Assembly (NCBI RefSeq): GCF_050948175.1
Contig: NW_027490091.1
Coordinates: 6,634,001 to 6,698,000, forward strand
Length of the DNA stretch: 64,000 bases
Reading direction: 5' to 3'
Source of the DNA: Xylocopa sonorina
Taxonomy: Eukaryota > Arthropoda > Insecta > Hymenoptera > Apidae
Each line of letters starts with the position of its first letter. Positions within the stretch are counted from its first letter, which is position 1. The notes under the pieces were generated by a model. That model was not told the origin of the DNA, did no database searches, and saw only the letters and a list, made by a program, of their open reading frames with translations. A program made the position numbers and the translations under genes. Positions 1-14,400 of this stretch are shown one piece after another.

Positions 1-2583
1 ATGTTCTAATGCATCTTAAATCGCGATATCGCATCTCATTTCTATGTTTCATGATAAGACATAATATTTATTGGGCAGTGTTATGTTTATCTCATCTATA
101 CTTCAAATGAATGTAAATGCGACACTTCCTTGCTAGGAAAGAGCGTTTGCAGATGTCTACGTATCGAACCAATAGAGTTCTAATGCTTCTTAAATCGCGA
201 TATCGCACGTCATTTCTATGTTTCATGATAAGATATAATATTCATTGTGTAGTGTTATGTTTATCTCATCTATACTTCAAATGAATGTAAATGCGACACT
301 TCCTTGCTAGGAAAGAGCGTTTGCAGATGTCTGCGTATCGTGGCAGAGTTCTAATGCTTCTTAAATCGTCATATTGCATCTTATATCTACGTTTCCTGTT
401 AAGATAGAATATTCATTGCGAAGTGTCTTGTATACCTCGTATTCCTTTCAAAAGAATGTAAATGCGACACTTCGTTGCTAGGAAGTAGCGTTTGCAGATG
501 TCTACGTATCGAAGCAATAGAGTTCTAAACCTTCTTAAATCGCGATATCGCATCTCATTTCTATGTTTCATGATAAGATATAATATTCATTGTGCAGTGT
601 TATGAATACCTCGTATTCACTTCGAAAGAATGTAAATGCGACACTTCCTTGCTAGGAAATAGCGTCTGCAGATGTCTAGGTATCGAAGCAATAGAGTTCT
701 AATGCTTCTTAAATCGTCATATAGCATCTTATATCTACGTTTCCTGATAAGGTAGAATATTCATTGCGAAGTGTCTTGTATACCTCGTATTCCTTTCAAA
801 AGAATGTAAATGCGACACTTCGTTGCTAAGAAGTAGCGTTTGCAGATGTCTACGTATCGAAGCAATAGTGCTCTAATGCTTCTTAAATCGCCATATCGCT
901 ACTCATTACTATGTTTCATGATAACATATAATATTCATTGTGGAGTGTTATGTATACCTCGTATTCACTTCAAAAGAATGTAAATGCGACACTTCCTTGC
1001 TAGGAAATAGCGTTTGCAGATGTCTAGGTATCGAAGCAATAGATTTCTAAAGCTTGCTAGTTCGCGATATCGCATCTCATATCTGTGTTTCATGATAATA
1101 TATAATATTCATTGTGGAGTGTTATGTATACCTCGTATTCACTTCAAAAGAATGTGAATGCGACAGTTCCTTACTAGGAAATAGTGTTTGCAGATGTCTA
1201 CGTATCGAAGCAATAGGGATCTAATGCTTCTTAAATCGCCATATCGCTTCTCATTTCTATGTTTCATGACAATATATAATATTCACTGCGAAGTGTCATG
1301 TATACCTCGCATACACTTCAAATGAATGTAAATGCGACACTTCCTTGATAGGAAGTAGCGATGGCAGATGTCTACGTATCGAAGCAATAGACATCTAATG
1401 CTTCATAAACCGCCATATCGCATCTCATTTCTATGTTTCATGATAAGATATAATATTCATTGCGAAGTGATATGTATACGTCGTATTCACTTCAAAAGAG
1501 TGTAAATGCGACACTTCCTTGCTAGGAAATAGCGTTTGCAGATGTCTGCGCATTGAAGCAGTGGAGTTCTGATGCTTCTTAAATCGTCATACCGCATCTC
1601 ATTTCTATGTTTCATGATAAGATATAATATTCATTGTGGAGTGTTATGTATACCTCGTATTCACTTCAAAAGAATGTAAACGCGACACTTCCTTGCCAGG
1701 AAATAGCGTTTGCAGACGTCTACGTATCGTACCATTAGTGTTCTAATGCTTCTCAAAACGCGATATCGCTACTCATTACCATGTTTCATTATAATATATA
1801 ATATTCATTGCGAAGTGTTATGTATACCTCGTATTCACTTCAAAAGTATGTAAATGCGACACTTCCTTGCTAGGAAATAGCGTTTGCAGATGTCTACGTA
1901 TCGAAGCAAGAGTGTTCTAATGCTTCTTAGATCACGATATCGCATCTCTTATCTATGTTTCATGGTAATATATAATATTCACAGCGAAGTGTCATGTATA
2001 CCTCACATACAATTCAAACGAATGTGAATGCGACAGTTTCTTGCTGGGAAGTAGTGTTTGCAGATGTCTACGTATCGAAGCAATAGAGTTGTAATGCTTC
2101 TTAAATCGTCATATCGCATCTCATTTCTATGTTTCATGATAAGATATAATATTCATTGTGCAGTGTTATGTGTATCTCGTCTATACTTCAAATGGTTGTA
2201 AATGCGACACTTCCTTGCTAGGAAATAGCGTTTGCAGATATCTATGTATCGTGGCATTAGAGTTCTAATGCTTCTCAAAACGCGATATCGCATCTCATTT
2301 CTATGTTTCATGATAAGATATAATATTCACAGTGCAGTGTTATGTATACCTCGTATTTGTTTCAAAAGAATGTAAATGCGACACTTCCTTGCTAGGAAGT
2401 AGCGTTTGCAGATATCTACGTATCGAAGCAATAGTGTTCTAATGCTTCTTAAATCGCGATATCGCATCTCATTTCTATGTTTCATGATAAGATATAATAT
2501 TCATTGCGAAGTGTCACGTATACCTCGTATTCCTTCCAAAAGAATGTAAATGCGACACATCCTTGCTAGGAAGTAGCGTTTGC

Positions 2584-3975
2584 AGATGTCTACGTATCGA
2601 ACCAATAGATTTCTAATGCTTCTTAAATCGCCACATCGCATCTCATTTCTACGTTTCATGATAAGATATAATATTCATTGTGTAGTGTTATGTTTATCTC
2701 ATCTATACTTCAAATGAATGTAAATGCGACACTTCCTTGCTAGGAAATAGCGTTTGCAGATGTCTGCGTATCGTGGCAGTAGAGTTCTAATGCTTCTCAA
2801 GACGCGATATCGCATCTCATTTCTATGTTTCATGACAATATATAATATTCATTGCCAAGTGTCATGTATACCTCGTATTCCTTACAAAAGAATGTAAATG
2901 CGACACTTCCTTGCTAGGAAGTAGCGTTTGCAGATGTCTACGTATCGAAGCAATAGACTTCTAATGCTTCTCAAAACGCGATATCGCCACTCATTACTAC
3001 GATTCATGATAATATATAATATTCATTGTGGAGTGTTATGTATACCTCGTATTCAGTTCAAAAGAATGTAAATGCGACACTTCCATGCTAGGAAGTAGCG
3101 TTTGCAGATGTCTACGTATCGAAGCAATAGTGTTCTAATGCTTCTTAAATCGCCATATTACATCACATTTCTATGTTTCATGATAAGATATAATATTCAT
3201 TGTGGAGTGTTATGTTTATCTCATCTACACTTCAAATGAATGTAAATGCGACACTTCCTTGCTAGGAAATAGCGTTTGCAGATGTCTACGTATCGAACCA
3301 ATAGATTTCTAATGCTTCTCAAAACGCAATGTCGCATCTCATTTCTACGTTTCATGATAAGATATAATATTCATTGTGTAGTGTTATGTTTATCTCATCT
3401 ATACTTCAAATGAATGTAAATGCGACACTTCCTTGCTAGGAAATAGCGTTTGCAGATGTCTGCGTATCGTGGCAGTAGAGTTCTAATGCTTCTCAAGACG
3501 CGATATCGCATCTCATTTCTATGTTTCATGACAATATATAATATTCATTGCCAAGTGTCATGTATACCTCGTATTCCTTACAAAAGAATGTAAATGCGAC
3601 ACTTCCTTGCTAGGAAGTAGCGTTTGCAGATGTCTACGTATCGAAGCAATAGACTTCTAATGCTTCTCAAAACGCGATATCGCCACTCATTACTACGATT
3701 CATGATAATATATAATATTCATTGTGGAGTGTTATGTATACCTCGTATTCAGTTCAAAAGAATGTAAATGCGACACTTCCATGCTAGGAAGTAGCGTTTG
3801 CAGATGTCTACGTATCGAAGCAATAGTGTTCTAATGCTTCTTAAATCGCCATATTACATCACATTTCTATGTTTCATGATAAGATATAATATTCATTGTG
3901 GAGTGTTATGTTTATCTCATCTACACTTCAAATGAATGTAAATGCGACACTTCCTTGCTAGGAAATAGCGTTTGC
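2584..3975 (+). repeat. Four-monomer higher-order repeat, two tandem copies (696 bp)
   Basis: Copy 1 is 2,584-3,279 and copy 2 is 3,280-3,975, an offset of exactly 4 x 174. Diagnostic monomers recur in order: one with CGAACCAATAG, one with GTGGCAGTAGAG and CTCAAGACGCG, one with CGCCACTCATTACTACG, and one with CATATTACATCACATTTC. The monomer at 3,976 starts like the second type but carries CAAAACGCAATGTCGC of the first type, so it looks like a recombinant at the HOR edge. Confidence 0.9.
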
Positions 3976-4880
3976 AGATGTCTGCGTATCGTGGCAGTAG
4001 AGTTCTAATGCTTCTCAAAACGCAATGTCGCATCTCATTTCTATGTTTCATGACAATATATAATATTCATTGCGAAGGGTCGTGTATACCTCGCATACAC
4101 TTAAAATGAATGTAAAATGCGACACTTCCTTGCTAGGAAATAGCGTTTGCAGATGTCTACGTATCGAAGCAATAGATTTCTAAAGCTCGCTAACTCGCGA
4201 TATCGCATCTCATATCTATGTTTCATGATAATATATAATATTCATTGCGAAGTTTCATGTATTCCTCGCATACAATTCAAACGAATGTGAATGCGACAGT
4301 TCCTTGCTGGGAAATAGTGTTAGCAGATGTCTACGTATCGAAACAATAGAGTTCTAATGCTTCTTAAATCGTCATATCGCATCTCATTCCTATGTTTCAT
4401 GATAAGATATAATATTCATTGCGAAGTGTCATGTATACCTCGTATTCCTTCCACAAGAATGTAAATGCGACACATCCTTGCTAGGAAGTAGCGTTTGCAG
4501 ATGTCTACGTATCGAACCAATAGATTTCTAATGCTTCTTAAATCGCCATATCGCATCTCATTTCTATGTTTCATGATAAGATATAATATTCATTGTGCAG
4601 TGTCATGTATATCTCGTCTATACTACAAATGAATGTAAATGCGACACTTCCCACCTGGGAAATTTCGTTTTCAGATGTCTACGTATCGCAGAATTAGAGT
4701 TCTAATGCTTCTCAAAATGCGATATCGCTTCTCATTTCTATGTTTCATGATAATATATAATATTCATTGCCAAGTGTCATGTATACCTCGCATACACATA
4801 AAATGAATGTAAATGCGACACTTCGTTGCTAGGAAATAGCGATTTCAGATGTCTCCGTATCGAAGCAATAGACATCTAAT

Positions 4881-4884
4881 GCTT
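4881..4884. repeat. Left target-site duplication (GCTT) of the solo LTR
   Basis: GCTT of the monomer TAATGCTT, directly before the TG terminus; duplicated at 5,425-5,428. Confidence 0.8.
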
Positions 4885-5424
4885 TGTAGCGGCTAGCAGT
4901 ATGGTACAATAGAAGACCTTTCGCTACAAACGGCTAGCACGGTTTAGGGTATGCGCAGCAATAAAGCCATTTTTGAGAAACCGTTTTAAACTTTTAACAT
5001 TTTCCAGACATGCAGTAATTAACTTTCTCTAACGGCCTCGATGGCACATGCGGAAGCCATAAACCGGGGATTTCCGAAGGGCCCACTGCCCGTGGCCAGG
5101 CTACCCTTGGTCACCCGGCGCAGGTATTAGGCCCAGCGGAAATCTCGCTACATAACCAAATATGGTAACATACAAAGTAAGCCCCCACCAGAAACACCAC
5201 CACTCTTCTCTAAGAAGGCGGTGGCTTAAGATAGGGAATATCCAATCAACAGGCGCGAGGTATGTAACGCGCCTACGAGGAAAATAGGAAAACTGCAAGA
5301 CAGCAGTCTCCGCAGAGAATTCCTCGAAAAAACAAGAAATAAAAAAGCTCTTCAAAAGATTCTTGACTTTTACACTTTGTTCGTAACCTCCTGAACACGC
5401 ATACATACTACACATACTCCTTCA
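4885..5424. mobile_element. Solo LTR-like insertion, 540 bp, TG...CA with 4-bp target duplication
   Basis: The satellite is interrupted exactly within TAATGCTT. GCTT precedes the insert (4,881-4,884) and GCTT follows it (5,425-5,428), after which the monomer resumes at the next base. The insert begins TGTAGCGGCTAGCAG and ends CATACTCCTTCA, so it has the TG...CA termini of an LTR. An AATAAA lies at 4,960-4,965. No internal domain, PBS or polypurine tract is present, so this is best read as a solo LTR left by LTR-LTR recombination. A 4-bp duplication is typical of Gypsy- or BEL-type integrases. Orientation is undecided. A 104-codon open frame on the minus strand inside it shows no recognisable protein and is probably chance. 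Confidence 0.85.
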
Positions 5425-5428
5425 GCTT
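5425..5428. repeat. Right target-site duplication (GCTT) of the solo LTR
   Basis: GCTT follows the CA terminus and continues into CATAAATCGCC, restoring the satellite phase. Confidence 0.8.
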
Positions 5429-8400
5429 CATAAATCGCCATATCGCATCTCATTTCTATGTTTCATGATAAGATATAATATTCATTGCGAAGTGTCATGT
5501 ATACCTCGTATTCCTTTCAAAACAATGTAAATGCGACACGTCCTTGCTAGGAAGTAGCGTTTGCAGATGTCTACGTATCGAAGCAATAGAGTTCTAACGC
5601 TTGCTAATTCGCGATATCGCATCTCAGATATATGTTTCATGATAATATATAATATTCATTGCGAAGTTTCATGTATACCTCGCATACAATTCAAACGAAT
5701 GTGAATGCAACAATTCCTTGCTGGGAAATAGTGTTTGCAGATGTCTACGTATCGGAGCATTAGAGTTCTAATGCTTCTCAAAACGCGATATCGCTACTCG
5801 TTACTACGATTCATGATAATATATAATATTCATTGTGGAGTGTTATGTATACCTCGTATTCACTTCAAAAGAATGTAAATGCGACACTTCCATGCTAGGA
5901 AGTAGCGCTTGCAGATGTCTACGTATCGAAGCAATAGTGTTCTAATGCTTCTTAAATCGCCATATTACATCACATTTCTATGTTTCATGATAAGATATAA
6001 TATTCATTGTGGAGTGTTACGTATACCTCATATTCACTTCAAAAGAATGTAAATGCGACACTTCCTTGCTAGGAAATAGCGTTTGCAGATGTCTGCGTAT
6101 CGTGGCATTAGAGTTCTAATGCTCCTCAAAACGCAATGTCGCATCTCATTTCTATGTTTCATGACAATATATAATATTCATTGCGAAGGGTCGTGTATAC
6201 CTCGCATACACTTAAAATGAATGTAAAATGCGACACTTCCTTGCTAGGAAATAGCGTTTGCAGATGTCTACGTATCGAAGCAATAGATTTCTAAAGCTCG
6301 CTAACTCGCGATATCGCATCTCATATCTATGTTTCATGATAATATATAATATTCATTGCGAAGTTTCATGTATTCCTCGCATACAATTCAAACGAATGTG
6401 AATGCGACAGTTCCTTGCTGGGAAATAGTGTTAGCAGATGTCTACGTACCGAAGCAATAGAGTTCTAATGCTCCTTAAATCGTCATATCGCATCTCATTC
6501 CTATGTTTCATGATAAGATATAATATTCATTGCGAAGTGTCATGTATACCTCGTATTCCTTTCAAAAGAATGTAAATGCGACACTTCCTTGCAAGGAAGT
6601 AGCGTTTGCAGATGTCTACGTATCGAAGCAATTGTGTTCTAATTCTTCTTAAATCGCGATATCGCATCTCATTTCTATGTTTCATGACAATATATAATAT
6701 TCATTGCGAAGGGTCATGTGTACCTCGCATACACTTAAAATGAATGTAAATGCGACACTGCCTTGCTAGGAAATAGCGTTTGCAAATGTCTACGTATCGA
6801 AGCAATAGATTTCTAACGCTTGCTAATTCGCGATATCGCATCTCATATCTATGTTTCATGATAATATATAATATTCATTGCGAAGTTTCATGTGTACCTC
6901 GCATACAATTTAAACGAATGTGAATGCGACAGTTCCTTGCTAGGAAACAGTGATTGCCGATGTGTACGTATCGAAGCAACGGAGTTCTAATGCTTCTTAA
7001 ATCGCGATATCGCATCTCATTTCTATGTTTCATGATAAGATATAATATTCATTGTGCAGTGTTATGCTTACCACGTATTCACTTCAAAAGAATGTAAATG
7101 CGAAACTTCCTTGCTAGGAAGTAGCGTTTGCAGATGTCTGCGTATCGAACCAATAGATTTCTAATGCTTCTTAAATCGCCATATCGCATCTCATTTCTAT
7201 GTTTCATGATAAGATATAATATTCATTGTGCAGTGTCATGTATATCTCGTCTATACTACAAATGAATGTAAATGCGACACTTCCCACCTGGGAAATTTAG
7301 TTTGCAGATGTCTACGTATCGTGGCATTGGAGGTCTAATGCTTCTCAATACGCGATATCGCTTCGCATTACTATGTTTCATGATAATATATAATACTCAT
7401 TGCCAAGTGTCATGTATACCTCGATTTCACTTCAAAAGAATGTAACGCGACACTTCCTTGCTAGGAATTAGCGTTTGCAGGTGTCTACGTATCGAAGCAA
7501 TAGAGTTCTAATGCTTCTTAAATCGCGATGTCGCACCTCATTTCTATGTTTCATGATAAGATATAATATTCATTGTGTAGTGTTATGTTTATCTCATCTA
7601 TACTTCAAATGAATGTAAATGCGACACTTCCTTGCTAGGAACAAGCGTTTGCAGATGTCTACGTATCGAACCAATAGATTTCTAATGCTTCTTAAATCGC
7701 CATATCGCATCTCATTTCTATGTTTCATGATAATATATAATATTCATTGCCAAGTGTCATGTATACCTCGTATTCCTTACAAAAGAATGTAAATGCGACA
7801 CTTCCTTGCTAGGAAGTAGCGTTTGCAGATGTCTACGTATCGAAGCAATAGAGTTCTAATGCTTCTCAAAACGCGATATCGCTACTCGTTACTACGATTC
7901 ATGATAATATATAATATTCATTGTGGAGTGTTATGTATACCTCGTATTCACTTCAAAAGAATGTAAATGCGACACTTCCATGCTAGGAAGTAGCGTTTGC
8001 AGATGTCTACGTATCGAAGCAATAGTGTTCTAATGCTTCTTAAATCGCCATATTACATCACATTTCTATGTTTCATGATAAGATATAATATTCATTGTGG
8101 AGTGTTACGTATACCTCATATTCACTTCAAAAGAATGTAAATGCGACACTTCCTTGCCAGGAAATAGCGTTTGCAGATGTCTGCGTATCGTGGCATTAGA
8201 GTTCTAATGCTCCTCAAAACGCAATGTCGCATCTCATTTCTATGTTTCATGACAATATATAATATTCATTGCGAAGGGTCGTGTATACCTCGCATACACT
8301 TAAAATGAATGTAAAATGCGACACTTCCTTGCTAGGAAATAGCGCTTGCAGATGTCTACGTATCGAAGCAATAGATTTCTAAAGCTCGCTAACTCGCGAT

Positions 8401-11400
8401 ATCGCATCTCATATCTATGTTTCATGATAATATATAATATTCATTGCGAAGTTTCATGTATTCCTCGCATACAATTCAAACGAATGTGAATGCGACAGTT
8501 CCTTGCTGGGAAATAGTGTTAGCAGATGTCTACGTATCGAAGCAATAGAGTTCTAATGCTCCTTAAATCGTCATATCGCATCTCATTCCTATGTTTCATG
8601 ATAAGATATAATATTCATTGCGAAGTGTCATGTATACCTCGTATTCCTTTCAAAAGAATGTAAATGCGACACTTCCTTGCAAGGAAGTAGCGTTTGCAGA
8701 TGTCTACGTATCGAAGCAATTGTGTTCTAATTCTTCTTAAATCGCGATATCGCATCTCATTTCTATGTTTCATGACAATATATAATATTCATTGCGAAGG
8801 GTCATGTGTACCTCGCATACACTTAAAATGAATGTAAATGCGACACTGCCTTGCTAGGAAATAGCGTTTGCAAATGTCTACGTATCGAAGCAATAGATTT
8901 CTAACGCTTGCTAATTCGCGATATCGCATCTCATATCTATGTTTCATGATAATATATAATATTCATTGCGAAGTTTCATGTGTACCTCGCATACAATTTA
9001 AACGAATGTGAATGCGACAGTTCCTTGCTAGGAAACAGTGATTGCCGATGTGTACGTATCGAAGCAACGGAGTTCTAATGCTTCTTAAATCGCGATATCG
9101 CATCTCATTTCTATGTTTCATGATAAGATATAATATTCATTGTGCAGTGTTATGCTTACCACGTATTCACTTCAAAAGAATGTAAATGCGAAACTTCCTT
9201 GCTAGGAAGTAGCGTTTGCAGATGTCTGCGTATCGAACCAATAGATTTCTAATGCTTCTTAAATCGCCATATCGCATCTCATTTCTATGTTTCATGATAA
9301 GATATAATATTCATTGTGCAGTGTCATGTATATCTCGTCTATACTACAAATGAATGTAAATGCGACACTTCCCACCTGGGAAATTTAGTTTGCAGATGTC
9401 TACGTATCGTGGCATTGGAGGTCTAATGCTTCTCAATACGCGATATCGCTTCGCATTACTATGTTTCATGATAATATATAATATTCATTGCCAAGTGTCA
9501 TGTATACCTCGTATTCCTTACAAAAGAATGTAAATGCGACACTTCCTTGCTAGGAAGTAACGTTTGCAGATGTCTACGTATCGAAGCAATAGAGTTCTAA
9601 TGCTTCTCAAAACGCGATATCGCTACTCATTACTACGATTCATGATAACATATAATATTCATTGTGGAGTGTTATGTATACCTCGTATTCACTTCAGAAG
9701 AATGTAAATGCGACACTTCCATGCTATGAAGTAGCGTTTGCAGATGTCTACGTATCGAAGCAATAGTGTTCTAATGCTTCTTAAATCGCCATATTATATC
9801 ACATTTCTATGTTTCATGATAAGATATAATATTCATTGTGGAGTGTTATGTATACCTCGTATTCACTTCAAAAGAATGTAAATGCGACACTTCCTTGCTA
9901 GGAAATAGCGTTTGCAGATGTCTACGTATCGAAGCAGTAGAGTTCTAATGCTTCTTAAATCGCCATATCGCATCTCATTTCTATGTTTCATGATAAGATA
10001 TAATATTCATTGTGGAGTGTTATGTATACCTCGTATCCGTTTCAAAAGAATGTAAATGCGACACGTCCTTGCTAGGAAGTAGCGTTTGCAGATGTCTACG
10101 TATCGAAGCAATAGTGTTGTAGTGATTCTTAAATCGCGATATCGCATCTCATTTCTATGTTTCATGACAATATATAATATTCATTGCGAAGGGTCATGTG
10201 TACCTCGCATACACTTAAAATGAATGTAAATGGCACACTGCCTTGCTAGGAAATAGCGTTTGCAAATGTCTACGTATCGAAGCAATAGATTTCTAACGCT
10301 TGCTAATTCGCGATATCGCATCTCATATCTATGTTTCATGATAATATATAATATTCATTGCGAAGTTTCATGTATACCTCGCATATAATTCCAACGAATG
10401 TGAATGCAACAGTTCCTTGCTAGGAAATAGTGTTTGCAGATGTCTACGTAACGGAGCAATAGAGTTCTAATGCTTCATAAATCGTCATATCGCATCGCAT
10501 TTCTATGTTTCATGATAAGATATAATATTCATTGCGAAGTGTCACGTATACCTCGTATTCCTTTCAAAAGGATGTAAATGCGACACTTCCTTGCTAGGAA
10601 GTAGCGTTTGCAGATGTCTACGTATCGAAGCAATAGAGTTCTAATGCTTCTTAAATCGCGATATCACACGTAATTTCTATGTTTCATGATAAGATATAAT
10701 ATTCATTGTGTAGTGTTATGTTTGTCTCATCTATACTTCAAATGAATGTAAATGCGACACTTCCTTGCTAGGAAATAGCGTTTGCAGATGTCTGCGTATC
10801 GTGGCAGTAGAGTTCTAATGCTTCTTAAATCGTCATATTGCATCTTATATCTACGTTTCCTGTTAAGATAGAATATTCATTGCGAAGTGTCTTGTATACC
10901 TCGTATTCCTTTCAAAAGAATGTAAATGCGACACTTCGGTGCTAGGAAGTAGCGTTTGCAGATGTCTACGTATCGAAGCAATAGAGTTCTAAACCTTCTT
11001 AAATCACGATATCGCATCTCATTCCTATGTTTCATGATAGTATATAATATTCATTGCGTAGTGTCATGTATACCTCGCATACACTTCAAAAGAATGTAGA
11101 TGCGACACTTCCTTGCTAGGAAATAGCGTTTGCAGATGTCTACGTATCGAAGCAATAGAGTTCTAATGCTTCTTAAATCGTCATATCGCATCTCATATCT
11201 ACGTTTCCTGATAAGATATAATATTCATTGCGAAGTGTCATGTATACCTCGTATTCCATTCAAAAGAAGGTAAATGCGACACTTCCCTGCTAGGAAGTAG
11301 CGTTTGCAGATGTCTACGTATCGAAACAATAGTGTTTTAATGCTTCTAAAATCGCGATAACGCACCTCATTTCTGTGTTTCATTATAAGGTATAATATTC

Positions 11401-14400
11401 ATTGCGAAGTGTTATGTATTCCTCGTCTACACATCAAAAGAATGTAAATGCGACACTTCCTTGGAAGGAAATAGCGTTAGCAGATGTCTACGTATCGAAG
11501 CAGTAGATTTCTAATGATTCTTAAAACGCGATATCGCACCTCAATTCCAATTTCGTGATAAGGTACAATATTCATCCTGGAGTATAATGTATACCTCGTA
11601 TTCACTTCAAAAGAATGTAAATGCGACACTACCTTGCTGGGAAATAGCGTTTGCAGATGTCTACGTATCGTAGCAATAGAATACTAATGCTTCTTAAATC
11701 GCGATATCGCATCTCATTTCTATGTTTCATGATAAGATATAATATTCACTGCGAAGGTTCATGTATACCTCGTATTCACTTCAAAAGAATGCAAATGCGA
11801 CACTTCCTTCCTAGGAAATAGCGTATGCGGATGTCTACCTATCGTAGCAATAGAGTTCTAATGCTTCTTAAAACGCGATATCGAATCTCATTTCTATGTT
11901 TCATGATAAGATATAAAATTCATTGCGAAGTGTCATGTGTACCTCGTATTCACTTCCAAAGAATGTAATTGCCACACTTCCATTCTAGGAAATAGCATTT
12001 GCAGTGTCCACGTATCATAGCAATAGGGTTCTAATGCTACTTAAAACGCGATGTCGCATCTCTTTTCTATGTTTTATGGTAGGATATAATATTCATTGCG
12101 AAGTGTTACGTATACCTCGTATTCACTTCAATAGCATGTAAATGCGACACTTCCTTCCTAGAAAATAGCGTTTGCATATGTCTACGTATCGCAGCAAGAG
12201 AGTTCTAATACCATTTAAATCGCGATATCGCATCTCATTTCTATGTTTCATGATAAGATATAATATTCATTGCGAAGTGTCATGTATACCTCGTATTTCT
12301 TTCAAAAGAATGTAAATGCGACACTACCTTGCTCTGAAATAGCGTATGCAGATGTCTACGTATCGTAGCAATAGAATACTAATGCTTCTTAAATCGCGAT
12401 TTCGCATCACATTTCTATGTTTCGTAATAAGGTATAATTTTCATTGTGGAATGTTATGTATACCCCGTATTCACTTCAAAAGAATGTAAATGCGGCACTT
12501 CCTTGCTATTAAATAGCGTTTGCATATGTCTACGTATCGTAGCAAGAGAGTTCTAATGCTTCTTAAAATGCGATATCGCACCTCAATTTCAATTTCGTGA
12601 TAAGGTACAATATTCATTGTGGAGTATTATGTATACATCGTATTCACTTCAAAAGAATGAAGATGCGACACTTCCTTGCTAGGAAGTTGCGTTTCCAGAT
12701 GTCAACGTATCGAAATAATAGAGTTCTAATGCTTATTAAAACGGGATGTCGCATATCATTTCTATGTTTCTAGATAAGATATAATATTCATTGCGGAGTG
12801 TCACGTATACCTCGTATTCACTTCAAAAGAATGTAAATGCGACACTTCCATGCTAGGAAATAGCGTTTACAAATATCTACGTATCGAAATAATAGAGTTC
12901 TCATGCTTATTAAAACGAGATGTCGCATATCATTTCTATGTTTCTAGATAAGATATAATATTCATTGCGAAGTGTCATGCATACCTCGTATTCACTTCAA
13001 ATGAATGTAAACGCGACAGTTCCTTGCTAGGAAATAGCGTTTGCACATGTTTATGTATCGAAGCAATAGAGTTCTAATGCTTCTTAAATCGCGATATCGC
13101 ATCCCATTTCTATGTTTCATGATAAGATATAATATCCATTGCGAAGTGTCACTTATACCGCGTATTCACTTCAAATGGATGTAAATGCGACACTTCCTTG
13201 CTAGGAAATAGCGTTTGCAGATGTCTATGTGTCGAAGCAAAAGATTTCTAGTGCTTCTTAAAACGTGATATGGCATCTCATTTCTATGTTTCACGATAAG
13301 ATATAATATGCATTGCGAAGTGTCATGTATAGCTCGTATCCACTTCAAAAGAATGTAAATGCGACTCTTCCTTGCTGGGAAATAGCGTTTCCAGATGTCT
13401 ACGTAACGAAATAATGGTGTTCTATTGCTTCTTAAAACGAGATGTCGCATATCATTTCTGTGTTTCATGATAAGATATAATATTCAATGCGAAGTGTCAT
13501 GTATACCTCGTATTCACTTCAACAGAATGTAAATGCGACACTTCCTTGCTAGGAAATAGCGCTTGCAGATGTCTACGTATCTTAGCAGTAGAGTCCTAAT
13601 GCTACTTATATCGCTATATCGCATCTCTTTTCTATGTTTCATGGTAAGATATAATATTCATTGCGAAGTGTCATGTATACCTCGTATTCCTTTCAAAAGA
13701 ATGTAAATGCGACACTTCCTTGCTAGGAAGCAGCGTTTGCAGATGTGTACGTATCGAAGCAATAGACATCTAATGCTTCATAAATCGCCATATCGCATCT
13801 CATCTCTATGTTTCATGATAAGATATAATATCCATTGCGAAGTGTCACTTATACCGCGTATTCACTTCAAATGGATGTAAATGCGACAATTCCTTGCTAG
13901 GAAGTAGCGTTTGCAGATGTCTACGTATCGAAGCAATAGAGTTCTAATGCTTCATAAACCGCCATATCGCATCTCATTTCTATGTTTCATGATCAGATAT
14001 AATATTCATTGTGCAGAGTTATGTATACCTCGTATTCACCTCAAAGGAATGTAAATGCGACACTTCCTTGCTAGGAAATAGCGCTTGCAGATGTCTACGT
14101 TTCGAAGCAATAGGGTTCTAATGCTTCTTAAATCGTCATAACGGATCTCATATCTACGTTTCCTGATAAGATATAATATTCATTGCGAAGTGTCATGTAT
14201 ACCTCGTATTCCTTTCAACAGAATGTAAATGCGGCACTTCCTTGCTTTGCAGATGTCTACGTATCGGAGCAATAGTGTTCTAATGCTTCTTAAATCTCCA
14301 TATCGCATCTCATTTCTATGTTTCATTATAAGATATAATATTCACTGTGCAGTGATATGTATGCCTCGTATTCACTTCAAAAGAATGTAAATGCGACAAT

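Larger units (their letters stand above)
1..4884 (+). repeat. 174-bp satellite array, block A1 (about 28 monomers)
   Basis: Head-to-tail monomers can be phased on AGATGTCTACGTATCG; successive starts at 151, 325, 496, 670, 844 and 1018 are 174 bp apart (one is 171). Conserved landmarks in order are CGAAGCAATAG, TTCTAATGCTTCTTAAATCG, GATATCGCATCTCATTTC, TATGTTTCATGATAAG, ATATAATATTCATTG, ATACCTCGTATTCACTTC, AATGTAAATGCGACAC and TTCCTTGCTAGGAA. Neighbouring copies differ at roughly 5-15% of positions by eye. The left edge lies outside the window. No coding potential is seen: short open frames recur only because 174 is a multiple of three. Confidence 0.98.

Noticed and set aside
5101..5415. 104-codon minus-strand frame in the solo LTR
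   Set aside because: Lies wholly within a non-coding LTR, no recognisable domain.
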